A stretch of DNA of 28,458 bases, from IMG/VR virus record IMGVR_UViG_3300044846_003701, positions 1 to 28,458 of that record; one strand, given 5' to 3'. Source of the stretch: a virus. The position numbers and the translations under genes were made by a program. The notes beneath the pieces were generated by a model. The model saw only the letters and a list, made by a program, of their open reading frames with translations. It had not been told where the DNA came from and ran no database searches. Of the stretch, positions 14,740 through 21,714 are shown piece after piece; position 1 is the stretch's first letter; each line of letters begins with the position of its first letter.

Positions 14740-15127
14740 TGTCTTCTAAATCTATTTTATCTGTTAACAAATCAAATTTAAGATTTTGTAATTCATCTAA
14801 CTTTTGTTTTTCAAATATGTTTTTCAATTCATTAATCTTTTGTTGGAAGAGCTTATCTTTTGCCTCTCTTTCTTTGTTGTAAGAAATTATATTTTTAATG
14901 TTCGATATTTGTTTTTCAACATTTAATTCTTTAAATTCACTAACGAATGTGAATGACCTTGAATTTGTGTTTGTTGTTTCGTTTTCCATTACACTTTTTT
15001 CATCCACATATTTTTTTGGTAGTTTCCATGTACTGGGAAACTCAACATCGAAAGTAAGATAATTCTTTAATTTTCTTACTGATTGTAGGTAAGGGAATAA
15101 TATATTAAATTCACTAAATAAACTCAT
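14702..15127 (-). CDS. Coiled-coil protein (141 aa)
   Basis: No family is recognised. The first 45 residues have aromatic and hydrophobic character (FSEFNILFPYL, YLTFDVEFPSTWKLP), followed by a Ser/Thr/Asn linker and a long charged coiled coil (about residues 68-125), ending in an acidic tail. It follows the small membrane protein gene by 1 bp and overlaps the 65-aa coiled-coil gene by 38 bp. Confidence 0.64.
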   Translation of the reverse strand: MSLFSEFNILFPYLQSVRKLKNYLTFDVEFPSTWKLPKKYVDEKSVMENETTNTNSRSFTFVSEFKELNVEKQISNIKNIISYNKEREAKDKLFQQKINELKNIFEKQKLDELQNLKFDLLTDKIDLEDNEEETNKVGNPD

Positions 15128-15128
15128 T

Positions 15129-15317
15129 TTAATTTTGTATTATATATGTTATTATGTAAGAAATCAAACACCCATAAAAAATAAGTTCCCTACCACCAAA
15201 CATCATCGGTTTTGGATTAGTTTGTAGTAGGGAAAATATAAATCTAAGTACAACTCTTGTTACGGACAGTATTGAAAATATAAAAACAAATAAAAATATT
15301 GTCCCTAAACTACTCAT
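15129..15317 (-). CDS. Small membrane protein (62 aa, two membrane segments)
   Basis: Two hydrophobic segments are visible (about residues 4-30, TIFLFVFIFSILSV, and 45-60, LIFYGCLISYIITYII), separated by a loop with NPKPMMFGGRE. No family is recognised. It lies between the histone-like gene (1 bp) and a coiled-coil gene (1 bp) and is therefore co-transcribed. A holin-like role cannot be excluded, but it is far from the endolysin gene. Confidence 0.62.
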   Translation of the reverse strand: MSSLGTIFLFVFIFSILSVTRVVLRFIFSLLQTNPKPMMFGGRELIFYGCLISYIITYIIQN

Positions 15318-15318
15318 A

Positions 15319-15489
15319 TTATGCCTTTTTAGATTCTAATACTTCACCTCTCAACTGTTGTAGTAAAGATTTCAATTCTTGTGCTGATTTTCTAGCTCTA
15401 GTACCTGCACTTTTGTTTCCAGCATAAAATTTTGTTGTGTCAACACTTAATTGTTCTGTCAAAACTTTAATTTTTTCTAATGTCTCCAT
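15319..15489 (-). CDS. Hc1-type histone H1-like DNA-binding protein
   Basis: The start is placed at the ATG at 15489, giving 56 aa; an upstream start at 15570 would add a hydrophobic stretch foreign to the family and overlap the preceding gene. The core KFYAGNKSAGTRARKSAQEL and the following LLQQLRGEVLE match the short histone H1-like (Hc1) proteins that are common in Bacteroidota, which carry a GNKAAGTRARK(A/T)S-type signature. The basic GTRARK segment should contact DNA. The long Lys/Ala tail of chlamydial Hc1 is absent. It may compact phage DNA or alter host nucleoid structure. It sits in a run of small genes with the same direction. Confidence 0.8.
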   Translation of the reverse strand: METLEKIKVLTEQLSVDTTKFYAGNKSAGTRARKSAQELKSLLQQLRGEVLESKKA

Positions 15490-15550
15490 TTTAGTTTTTA
15501 TGAAATGTTTATTTGTCAAAATAATACCAACAAGATGTTTGTAGTAAACA

Positions 15551-16024
15551 TTAAATGTATAAATTATCATCTAAGGCTTTATATATACCCAACATTAAGT
15601 CTAAATCAGACTTAGTAAACGTCTTTTCAATATTAAAAATATCGTTAAAAAAATCCCCTATTGAATTTTTTATTTTTTTATCGTTTTGGGAATAATATAT
15701 GTCCATAAAAAAGGTGCTAAAGTAGACGTAATGGTCTCCTTCTTTATTGAAAAAGATTTTTTCTTTCTCGAAATTATCAATTGTTTTTTTCCAACACCAA
15801 TTGAAGTGGTTTGTTAAGTCTTCTTCTGACATCACAACTTTTGTATCTGACGAATCTTCGTCACCCAAAAAAGTCTTTCTTATTAAATCAAAAAGGGAAA
15901 ATGAGAAATCATAATATAATTCTAACTTTTCAGGTATTATATTATTTATTCTAAACCAAATATCGATATCCTCTTTATTCACAGGTTTAGTAACGTAATT
16001 AATAAAATTATCCATAGACAACAT
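15551..16024 (-). CDS. Uncharacterised 157-aa protein with start codon in an inverted repeat
   Basis: No family is recognised. The protein is acidic and aromatic-rich (FSFSLFDLIRKTF, YVYFSTFFMDIYY) and probably helical, with no membrane segment or active-site motif. It opens the leftward run of small genes ending at 14246. Two in-frame ATGs (16024 and 16015) lie within an 11-bp inverted repeat, so either could be the start and both could be hidden when the RNA folds. Confidence 0.65.
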   Translation of the reverse strand: MLSMDNFINYVTKPVNKEDIDIWFRINNIIPEKLELYYDFSFSLFDLIRKTFLGDEDSSDTKVVMSEEDLTNHFNWCWKKTIDNFEKEKIFFNKEGDHYVYFSTFFMDIYYSQNDKKIKNSIGDFFNDIFNIEKTFTKSDLDLMLGIYKALDDNLYI

Positions 16025-16034
16025 CTATGGATAA
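16008..16034. promoter_or_regulatory. 11-bp perfect inverted repeat over the start codons of the 15551-16024 gene
   Basis: TTATCCATAGA and TCTATGGATAA are perfectly complementary around a 5-nt loop (CAACA on plus). In the minus-strand mRNA, the first ATG lies at the stem-loop junction and the second lies inside the stem. This could block translation or bind a protein dimer as DNA. There is no T run, so it is not a terminator. Confidence 0.6.
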
Positions 16035-16061
16035 TTATAAGTTATGAAAAATTAATGTAAA

Positions 16062-17213
16062 TTATTGAGTTTTTTCTTGATAACCCATCAAACCTTTAAT
16101 CCTATCAAATTCCTCGTTCAAATTTTTAGTTTTGGTTGATTCAAGTTTCATCATAATTTTACTCGCTTTATCAGTTTCATTACCTGTTTTATCACTAACA
16201 ACAGGTTGTGCTGATTTATTATAGGCTTTTCTTTTTAATTTACCAAGTAAGTTATCTTTTCTTATTTTGTTTCTCTTTTTGTTTGTTGGTGTTTCAACTG
16301 CGTTTGCCCATTTAGGGTTATTCCCGGTTCTTGAAGACCCTTCAATGTTATCATCCATCCATTTTTCATTTGGTGTTATCCCATCATTAAAGTCTAAGTT
16401 TTCTAATGCGGCCGCGGTAAAATTGTCAATATACTCTTGAACCGCATCAGATGGTACATAAGCCATTTTATCCATCTTTTTCAATTCACCGTTACCCATT
16501 GGGAAATGTTTAGCATCCATAGTAAAAGATTCTTCAGAACCATCTTTCATGTAGTCTTTCATTTTTTTGGTAACGTCTTTAAAATAGTCATCATTTTCTT
16601 TTCCAGACCTCCTGTGTGATTTTTCATACTCTTCGTATCCTCTTGTTTTTTTCAATTTTTCTTCGGTTAATCTTTCTATTAAATTAACAACTTGTTCTTC
16701 AGAAAGTACTAAATTTGTACCTAATTCTTCGTGATAAATTTCGTATATTATTGTGTCAAAATCAGAATCATCAATAACCATTTCATATGTTGTTTCACCT
16801 TCTTTTCTTAACATTTTAAAATCTTGAGCGTCAATTTTATTATTTTTATTTTTGTCTATTTTATATTGTTTACCATAAAGTTTTTCTTTTACTTCACGTT
16901 TTCTTCTTAACATTCTAAAATCCTCTGAATCTAATTTTCCGTTTTTATTTTTGTCCAATCTGTGTTGTTTACCATACAATTTCTCATAAATTTCAGATTC
17001 TTTCATACTACATTGTTCACAAGTTTCACCTTCTTTTAATACATTACCACATTGTTCACAGGTTTCACCTTCATCTAACATAATTTCATACATAGGTTCA
17101 GAAGAAAACATTTCATTTTCCTCCACATAATCAAATGAGTTTCCTTTATATAAACTTGACTCACCTTTTTTTTCCAATAAAATATTTCTTAGAACTCTAT
17201 TTAAATTTCTCAT
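16062..17213 (-). CDS. EF-hand / zinc-ribbon putative virion protein with targeting-like N terminus
   Basis: This 383-aa protein starts MRNLNRVLRNILLE, a helix ending L-L-E as in T4 internal head proteins. Two CEQC pairs in a duplicated GETCEQC segment (about residues 51-70) could form a zinc site. Two tandem copies of a 33-residue unit follow (LYGKQ...DKNKNGKLDSEDF and ...DKNKNNKIDAQDF), each an EF-hand-like or dockerin-like calcium loop. The C-terminal half has KHFPMGNGELKKM, NFTAAALENLDF and NNPKWANAVETP, segments that I recall from uncharacterised proteins of marine myoviruses, and ends with a helix (EEFDRIKGLMGYQ). The gene has a TATTTAT motif upstream and is probably a single-gene unit. 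Confidence 0.75.
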   Translation of the reverse strand: MRNLNRVLRNILLEKKGESSLYKGNSFDYVEENEMFSSEPMYEIMLDEGETCEQCGNVLKEGETCEQCSMKESEIYEKLYGKQHRLDKNKNGKLDSEDFRMLRRKREVKEKLYGKQYKIDKNKNNKIDAQDFKMLRKEGETTYEMVIDDSDFDTIIYEIYHEELGTNLVLSEEQVVNLIERLTEEKLKKTRGYEEYEKSHRRSGKENDDYFKDVTKKMKDYMKDGSEESFTMDAKHFPMGNGELKKMDKMAYVPSDAVQEYIDNFTAAALENLDFNDGITPNEKWMDDNIEGSSRTGNNPKWANAVETPTNKKRNKIRKDNLLGKLKRKAYNKSAQPVVSDKTGNETDKASKIMMKLESTKTKNLNEEFDRIKGLMGYQEKTQ

Positions 17214-17228
17214 TTTGGTTTTTATTAA

Positions 17229-17235
17229 ATAAATA
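17229..17235 (-). promoter_or_regulatory. TATTTAT motif before the EF-hand gene
   Basis: The minus strand reads AATATTTATTTAATAAAA; the motif ends 15 nt before the ATG at 17213 in the 27-bp gap after the upstream gene. Confidence 0.42.
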
Positions 17236-17240
17236 TTTCA

Positions 17241-17981
17241 TTAACTTGATTTGTTCATTTCTGTAATGATAATATCTTTGATTATATCTTCGTGAATACC
17301 ATATCTATCACTAATATTCTTGATTGTATTTTTTAACGTTTCATTTTCAAAAATATTAAGAGCTTTGATATCCCCTTGATTACAATATGGAAAACGTTTA
17401 CATTTTTTTTTAACCTGAACGAATTTTCCTCCTGGTATTTGTGTTCTTGATTTACCTCTCCAATCCTTTTTACTTAAAGATTTAGCCCAAACTTTATTTG
17501 TGGTATATTGTCCTGATGATGCGGTTGATGTTGCTTCTGTCGCTTCTATTTTTTTTGTTTCATTAGAGAATAAAGGTGCTTCATATCCTCCGGCAGATAC
17601 TGCGCCAGTTGTTTCTTTTGTCTCTTTTTTTGAGAATCTTTTTTCTAAAATGGAATTAAGGAATTTTTTTAAATCCTCTGGGTCTTTAAGATATTTTTTT
17701 ATTTCCGTTTTAATTTTATTATTTGATATTTTCTTATTCTTTATTAATTCAGAAATTTTTATAATATCTTTTTTGTTTTTTAAGTAATCTAAATAATCTA
17801 CTGTTTCCTCATCTAAACTTTGACTCTCAGTTTTAATGCTGGATAACAAGTCCACCTTTTGGTTGATAAGTTCTGTTGGGTCTTCGTTTTTTCCGTCCCA
17901 TCCCCTGTAGTCTCTTACCGCATCATTAAAAGATTTTGATATATGTGATTTCCAATCTTCTCCCACTTTATTTAAAAGCAA
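17241..17981 (-). CDS. Uncharacterised 246-aa putative virion protein
   Basis: The N-terminal half is helical and Lys/Glu-rich. The centre has a Gly/Ala/Ser/Thr-rich linker (TGAVSAGGYEAPLFS, then SSGQYTTNKVWAKS), followed by GGKFVQVKKKCKRFPYCNQGD (two Cys, C-x5-C) and a C-terminal helical domain. I recall the AGGYEAPLF and FPYCNQGD segments from uncharacterised proteins of other marine or flavobacterial myoviruses, but cannot check this. The gene overlaps the signal-peptide protein by 14 bp and is last in the lysis-like operon. Function unknown. Confidence 0.68.
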   Translation of the reverse strand: MLLNKVGEDWKSHISKSFNDAVRDYRGWDGKNEDPTELINQKVDLLSSIKTESQSLDEETVDYLDYLKNKKDIIKISELIKNKKISNNKIKTEIKKYLKDPEDLKKFLNSILEKRFSKKETKETTGAVSAGGYEAPLFSNETKKIEATEATSTASSGQYTTNKVWAKSLSKKDWRGKSRTQIPGGKFVQVKKKCKRFPYCNQGDIKALNIFENETLKNTIKNISDRYGIHEDIIKDIIITEMNKSS

Positions 17982-18384
17982 TTACACCTGTTAATACCGC
18001 AATAATCGATCCTGAAACAATTTCTATGATAGTATTTTTCCTTCTTATTTTTTTAATATCTTTACGTAATTCTCCATTTTCATCTTTTAAAATTGTAACT
18101 TTGTTTTCTGTTTCTTTAACAATTTCTTCACAAACATTAAATTTTTCATTTTGTAATTTTATGATTGTATCTTGTTTGTTAATTTTTGTATTTAACAATT
18201 CTATTTCTGCGTTATATAATTTTTTTTCTTCTTTCAATCTATCAAATTCATTTAAATCTAATAAAATTTGTTTTCCAATTTCAACAGGAAAACACATGAT
18301 TGTTGAGTCTTCTTTTTGACAACTTTCTTGTCCAAAAGAAAATGTTGAGGTGATTATAAAAAATAAAATAAGAATCTTTTTCAT
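17968..18384 (-). CDS. Secreted coiled-coil protein with C-terminal membrane helix (spanin-like candidate)
   Basis: Residues 1-19 (MKKILILFFIITSTFSFGQ) are a clear signal peptide of the flavobacterial type. The mature part has two Cys (C22, C31), a long coiled coil (about residues 45-115) and a hydrophobic C-terminal segment (IIEIVSGSIIAVLTGVIAF). The protein should cross or line the periplasm. It follows the N-anchored coiled-coil gene (18386-18739) by 1 bp and lies three genes after the endolysin, which suits a role in outer-membrane disruption or host-envelope interaction. No lipobox is present, so it is not a standard outer-membrane lipoprotein spanin. Spanin function is inferred from position and architecture. 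Confidence 0.72.
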   Translation of the reverse strand: MKKILILFFIITSTFSFGQESCQKEDSTIMCFPVEIGKQILLDLNEFDRLKEEKKLYNAEIELLNTKINKQDTIIKLQNEKFNVCEEIVKETENKVTILKDENGELRKDIKKIRRKNTIIEIVSGSIIAVLTGVIAFK

Positions 18385-18385
18385 A

Positions 18386-18739
18386 TTAATAATTGTATCT
18401 TTTTCTAAAAGTGCTGTCCACTTGTTTTTTATCCATTTGAGTTATGGTTGTCTTTTTTTCGTCGTAGTAATTATTTATAGTTTTTCTTTCGACTTTTAAA
18501 TCCGAAAGTTTTGTATCAATCAATTCAATACTTTTTTGGTATGATATTATAGAATCGTTAAGGGTTTTTTGTTTTTCTTTCAGTTCCCCGATTTTAATAT
18601 CAATTTGATTTAACTTATAATCTACCAACTTACTTCTATCTTCCACAGGAGTAAATCTATCATATAAAAGAAAACAAGCTATTATCAGTAACAATATTTG
18701 TATAATTTCTCTATAATATTTTTTTAAAAAATTAATCAT
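18386..18739 (-). CDS. N-anchored periplasmic coiled-coil protein (inner-membrane spanin-like)
   Basis: The start is the ATG at 18739, which leaves 1 bp after the preceding gene; an upstream TTG (18766) would overlap it. The 117-aa protein has a basic N terminus (NFLKKYYRE), one membrane helix (IIQILLLIIACFLLY, about residues 13-28) and a charged coiled coil to about residue 90, with a basic C-terminal tail (STFRKRYNY). N-in, C-out with a periplasmic coil is the architecture of inner-membrane spanins such as lambda Rz. Its neighbours are the amidase endolysin and a secreted coiled-coil protein, so a spanin role is plausible but unproven. Confidence 0.7.
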   Translation of the reverse strand: MINFLKKYYREIIQILLLIIACFLLYDRFTPVEDRSKLVDYKLNQIDIKIGELKEKQKTLNDSIISYQKSIELIDTKLSDLKVERKTINNYYDEKKTTITQMDKKQVDSTFRKRYNY

Positions 18740-18740
18740 G

Positions 18741-19304
18741 TTATTTAGTTTTTTTTCTGTTAGCAATCACTTTCGCCCATTTAGCTTTGAATTTCTCATA
18801 ATAGGTTCTCAACTTAGTAATGAACTCATTAAATTCATCGTTAATTTGAATCATGTCTCCATTAATATAGATTCCATTTGTTTCACCTATTGAAAAGAAA
18901 AATTCAATGTCTAAGTTTTGTATTTTTCCTGACCATTCAACATTATTTTCCAGTAGATTTAGTTTGTTGAAATCGACTAAATCTGAAACTTCATCAACAA
19001 ATTCATCCATAGTTTCTTGGAACGCGGTTTTGTCATCTGTAGTAAGCTGTAAACCGTTCTTATCTTTAGAACTAATACTCATTAATCCACCTGATATTCT
19101 ATATGTTTTTGTTTTTTCAAATTTTCTATCTGATGGTGTTTCTCCAGTTGTTTTTACATCTGTAGACATATCTTTTTCCTCATCCTCTTCAGTTAAGATA
19201 CCATAATATTTATCCAAAATTTTATGGTTCTCTGTGATTGATTCTTTTTTTAATAAGTTTCTTGATGCAGTAAGTAAATTTTTTATTTCTTCTTGTCTAT
19301 TCAT
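18741..19304 (-). CDS. Uncharacterised 187-aa protein between endolysin and spanin-like genes
   Basis: No family is recognised. The first 40 residues are helical and contain an I-L-T-E site (about 36-39) that could be a prohead-protease cleavage site, followed by an acidic stretch and a Thr/Lys/Ser-rich segment. The rest looks like one alpha/beta domain (GKIQNLDIEFFFSIGETNGIY) with a basic C-terminal helix (KWAKVIANRKKTK). It overlaps the amidase by 8 bp. Its place in the cluster does not by itself show a lysis role; a packaged protein is equally possible. Confidence 0.66.
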   Translation of the reverse strand: MNRQEEIKNLLTASRNLLKKESITENHKILDKYYGILTEEDEEKDMSTDVKTTGETPSDRKFEKTKTYRISGGLMSISSKDKNGLQLTTDDKTAFQETMDEFVDEVSDLVDFNKLNLLENNVEWSGKIQNLDIEFFFSIGETNGIYINGDMIQINDEFNEFITKLRTYYEKFKAKWAKVIANRKKTK

Positions 19305-19893
19305 CTTTCAAATATTTTTCAAATAGTTCAAAATCAAAAGCCGGACTTAAATCTGTAACTTCACTTGTGTAATTACTTTTAGTCACAATACCTTCAAACT
19401 TTTCTACCCCATTTATCTTAGTATTATGTCCCAACATATTCAAATTGATGGAGTTTTCTTTACACAGTTTTACACATAATTTAGACGTTAGTATAATCTG
19501 TTCTTTTGTGTAAGGTTGCCAAAAAAATCTATCCCTCCATTTCTTTTCAAATACATTACTATTATAAATATAACCTAACCAGTTATTGTATCCTTTATTA
19601 AAAGATAATCTTTCTAACCAACCCAAATTTTCCAAACAAACTATTATTGAGTTTTGGTTTAGGTGTTTTTTCACAAAAAAATTGGAGTACTTTTTATCGT
19701 CCAACAATTTTAATACTTTACCATTCCTTGATATAAAATAATTTGGTATTTTGTTGTATTTTCCGTTGTGTCTATATTTCAATGATGTTAAATATTCATC
19801 TGAGTTTCTTCCACTATGAATTAAAACAATTTGTTTTTTATCAGAACTAATAAAATCCGATTCAAACTCCCCAAAATTTATAATATTTATCAT
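19297..19893 (-). CDS. N-acetylmuramoyl-L-alanine amidase (endolysin)
   Basis: This 198-aa protein has the zinc amidase (amidase_2 / PGRP) fold. The first zinc ligand is in IVLIHSG (H26), the second in GHNT (H156), and the third is probably D181 in DLSPAFDF, the counterpart of the D-P-G-P-x-F-D segment in this family. PNYFISRNGKVLKL (50-63) is the typical strand pair after the first ligand. It should cut the amide bond between muramic acid and the stem peptide and act as the endolysin. There is no signal peptide, so it needs a holin or other export. It overlaps the multi-pass membrane gene by 4 bp (ATGA), which would couple the two. Confidence 0.88.
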   Translation of the reverse strand: MINIINFGEFESDFISSDKKQIVLIHSGRNSDEYLTSLKYRHNGKYNKIPNYFISRNGKVLKLLDDKKYSNFFVKKHLNQNSIIVCLENLGWLERLSFNKGYNNWLGYIYNSNVFEKKWRDRFFWQPYTKEQIILTSKLCVKLCKENSINLNMLGHNTKINGVEKFEGIVTKSNYTSEVTDLSPAFDFELFEKYLKDE

Positions 19894-21110
19894 TCTTTCC
19901 TATAAACCAATCTTTTTTTATTATCAGAAATTATTTGTTCTGTTGTTTCATTTTCAAATTGGTCGGTTACTTCAATTTCATCATCTATGATATCTTCTTC
20001 TTCGTAATACGGTGTAAATGCTAACGCACTTGGTTCATCCATAATTTCTTCTTCGGTTGATTCTGTAAATATACCCTCTTCTTTTAATTGTTTAACTTTA
20101 TCCCAAACTCTATCGGCTTCTTTTTGTAAATGTGTTTTTGGGGAATCAATTTCCTTTAAATCCACATTATCTTCTACTTTGGGGGTAACTTGGGGGGTTT
20201 CTGTCTTCTTCTTTCTACCTCTTTTTTTAGGTTTATCACTTTCAATATGTTCGATTTTTTCTACATCAAAAATAATTTCTGTTTCTTCAATTTCTGGTTC
20301 AATAACACTTTTCCTTTTTGAGGAGAACGCTTGATTAGTTGCTATAACAAGAGTAATTGCTAAAGGATCGAAAACAAAAATCAAAATTAAAATGAAAAAG
20401 TTTGCCGTTTTTTTAATATCCCAATCCAACAATTCACTAACATATTTAATTGCTCCGAGTTCACTACCTGATATCTCAACAGATTCCAAATCAAGTACTT
20501 GTACTTCAAGAGTTGTGATACTATCATTCATACTATCAATTCTTTTTGATATATCATCCCTCCTTACTTGCGCTTCCTTCAATTGATTTTCAAATGATTT
20601 TCGATTTGCATTATTTGCTTTAGTTATAACCTGCCCTGTTTTTCTGTCAACAGATTGTGTGGTAGTGTTATTAGATAAACCATCACGCAATTTTGTAATA
20701 TCACCATCCAAAATGGTTTTTTCTTTTGTTAGTTCGTCTTTTATTTGAACAAATCTATCTTTTTTAACCTCGATATTTTTGATTTTCTTTTCATTAATTT
20801 CAAGTTTTGCAATGTTTCCTTGAAATCCTGTACTTAAAAGTCCGTATATACCAAGAGATGTAATTAAAGATAATGTAACAAGGGCAATTGTCATATATAT
20901 TTTTAACGCTCCATATGTTTCTCTCCATTTGTCATGAAGATATGTTGCTATTGCAATCTTAGATATCTCTAAGAATGAACCCATAATAATCACTGGTATT
21001 GCAACTCCAACAAAAACAATAGATAAACCAACAACACTGTAATAGGCGGCAGTACCGGATAACCCAACAGCACAAAACAATAAAAACCAAGGTAAAAATT
21101 TTTCTTTCAT
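19890..21110 (-). CDS. Multi-pass membrane protein with central coiled coil (406 aa)
   Basis: Three membrane helices lie in the first 92 residues, followed by a charged coiled coil (about 96-225), a fourth helix (FFILILIFVFDPLAITLVIA, about 235-254) and a long acidic tail with an AT-hook-like patch KPKKRGRKKK. The coil between helices 3 and 4 is unusual. I recall similar proteins in marine and flavobacterial phages, without known function. It heads the operon with the endolysin, translationally coupled to it, so it could act in endolysin release, membrane remodelling or superinfection exclusion. The AT-hook-like patch might also link DNA to the membrane. A GATATTTAT motif precedes it. None of these roles is shown directly. 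Confidence 0.75.
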   Translation of the reverse strand: MKEKFLPWFLLFCAVGLSGTAAYYSVVGLSIVFVGVAIPVIIMGSFLEISKIAIATYLHDKWRETYGALKIYMTIALVTLSLITSLGIYGLLSTGFQGNIAKLEINEKKIKNIEVKKDRFVQIKDELTKEKTILDGDITKLRDGLSNNTTTQSVDRKTGQVITKANNANRKSFENQLKEAQVRRDDISKRIDSMNDSITTLEVQVLDLESVEISGSELGAIKYVSELLDWDIKKTANFFILILIFVFDPLAITLVIATNQAFSSKRKSVIEPEIEETEIIFDVEKIEHIESDKPKKRGRKKKTETPQVTPKVEDNVDLKEIDSPKTHLQKEADRVWDKVKQLKEEGIFTESTEEEIMDEPSALAFTPYYEEEDIIDDEIEVTDQFENETTEQIISDNKKRLVYRKE

Positions 21111-21128
21111 AATATCAAATTATAAACA

Positions 21129-21137
21129 ATAAATATC
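21129..21137 (-). promoter_or_regulatory. Candidate late-promoter motif GATATTTAT before the membrane/lysis operon
   Basis: GATATTTAT ends 18 nt before the ATG at 21110, in a 69-bp divergent gap. Lysis genes are normally late, which fits the proposed class. Confidence 0.48.
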
Positions 21138-21179
21138 AAAAAAACAAAACAAAGAAAAATAACATTAATATTTAATAAT

Positions 21180-21647
21180 ATGGATATTTTATATTTTGAC
21201 GATTTTTTATCTGACGAGGTTTTGAAAACTTGTCAAGATTATATTGAGTCTTTTAGTGGTCAGGATATTGAGGTGGATGAGGAGTTTGTTTCGTATTTTT
21301 GGGAAAAAAATAGTAAAAAGATTCAAGATATTAATCCTGAGTGGGTTGGTTTATATAATAAGATAACAAAAACAAACAACTCAAAACCTTTAAATAAACA
21401 TAAGGATAAAAAATTATTTGATGAAAAATATAAAATGTTTATTTATCTAAATGATGTTGAGAATGGTGGTACTATATTTTTTGTCGATGATAAAGAAATA
21501 TTAATTGAAAATAAAATAAATCGTTTAGTTATTTTTAACATTGATATACTACACGCAAGTCAGTATTTTATAGAAAAAAAAGTAATTAAAAAGAAAAACG
21601 TAATTAAAAAGAAAAAAGTGATTGGTTTTAGGTTGAGGGGTAAATAA
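21180..21647 (+). CDS. 2-oxoglutarate / Fe(II)-dependent oxygenase
   Basis: This 155-aa protein has the iron and 2-oxoglutarate ligands of the prolyl-4-hydroxylase-like family: HKD (H74, D76), a distal His in DILHASQ (H125) and the 2OG-binding Arg in GFRLRG (R151). The strand YKMFIYLNDVENGGTIFF between them is typical. It probably hydroxylates a protein or nucleic acid; the substrate is unknown. It is small for the family (usually 180-220 aa). A Lys-rich loop just before the last strand is made of a tandem 18-bp repeat (21582-21617). The gene stands alone on the plus strand; TATTTAA rather than TATTTAT lies just before the ATG. Confidence 0.82.
   Translation: MDILYFDDFLSDEVLKTCQDYIESFSGQDIEVDEEFVSYFWEKNSKKIQDINPEWVGLYNKITKTNNSKPLNKHKDKKLFDEKYKMFIYLNDVENGGTIFFVDDKEILIENKINRLVIFNIDILHASQYFIEKKVIKKKNVIKKKKVIGFRLRGK
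21582..21617 (+). repeat. Two tandem 18-bp repeats inside the oxygenase gene
   Basis: GTAATTAAAAAGAAAAAC and GTAATTAAAAAGAAAAAA follow each other in frame and encode V-I-K-K-K-N and V-I-K-K-K-K. A third partial match (GTGATTGG) follows. It looks like a recent slippage duplication. Confidence 0.9.
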
Positions 21648-21684
21648 CATTTTTAAATCACAGTATTCTGACATTAATAAAATG

Positions 21685-21714
21685 AAAAACCCCACCATAT
21701 ATAAATAGTGGGGT
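21685..21714 (-). terminator. Terminator after the sigma factor / structured RNA
   Basis: ACCCCAC / GTGGGGT forms a 7-bp stem with a 12-nt loop; on the minus strand it is followed by TTTTTC. It ends the leftward transcript from the sigma-factor operon. Confidence 0.82.

Noticed and set aside
15490-15570. Longer start for the histone-like gene
   Set aside because: The extra 27 residues are hydrophobic and unlike the Hc1 family, and they would overlap the preceding gene; the ATG at 15489 matches the family length.
18740-18766. TTG start for the spanin-like gene
   Set aside because: An ATG at 18739 lies 1 bp past the preceding stop and directly before the basic residues and membrane helix.
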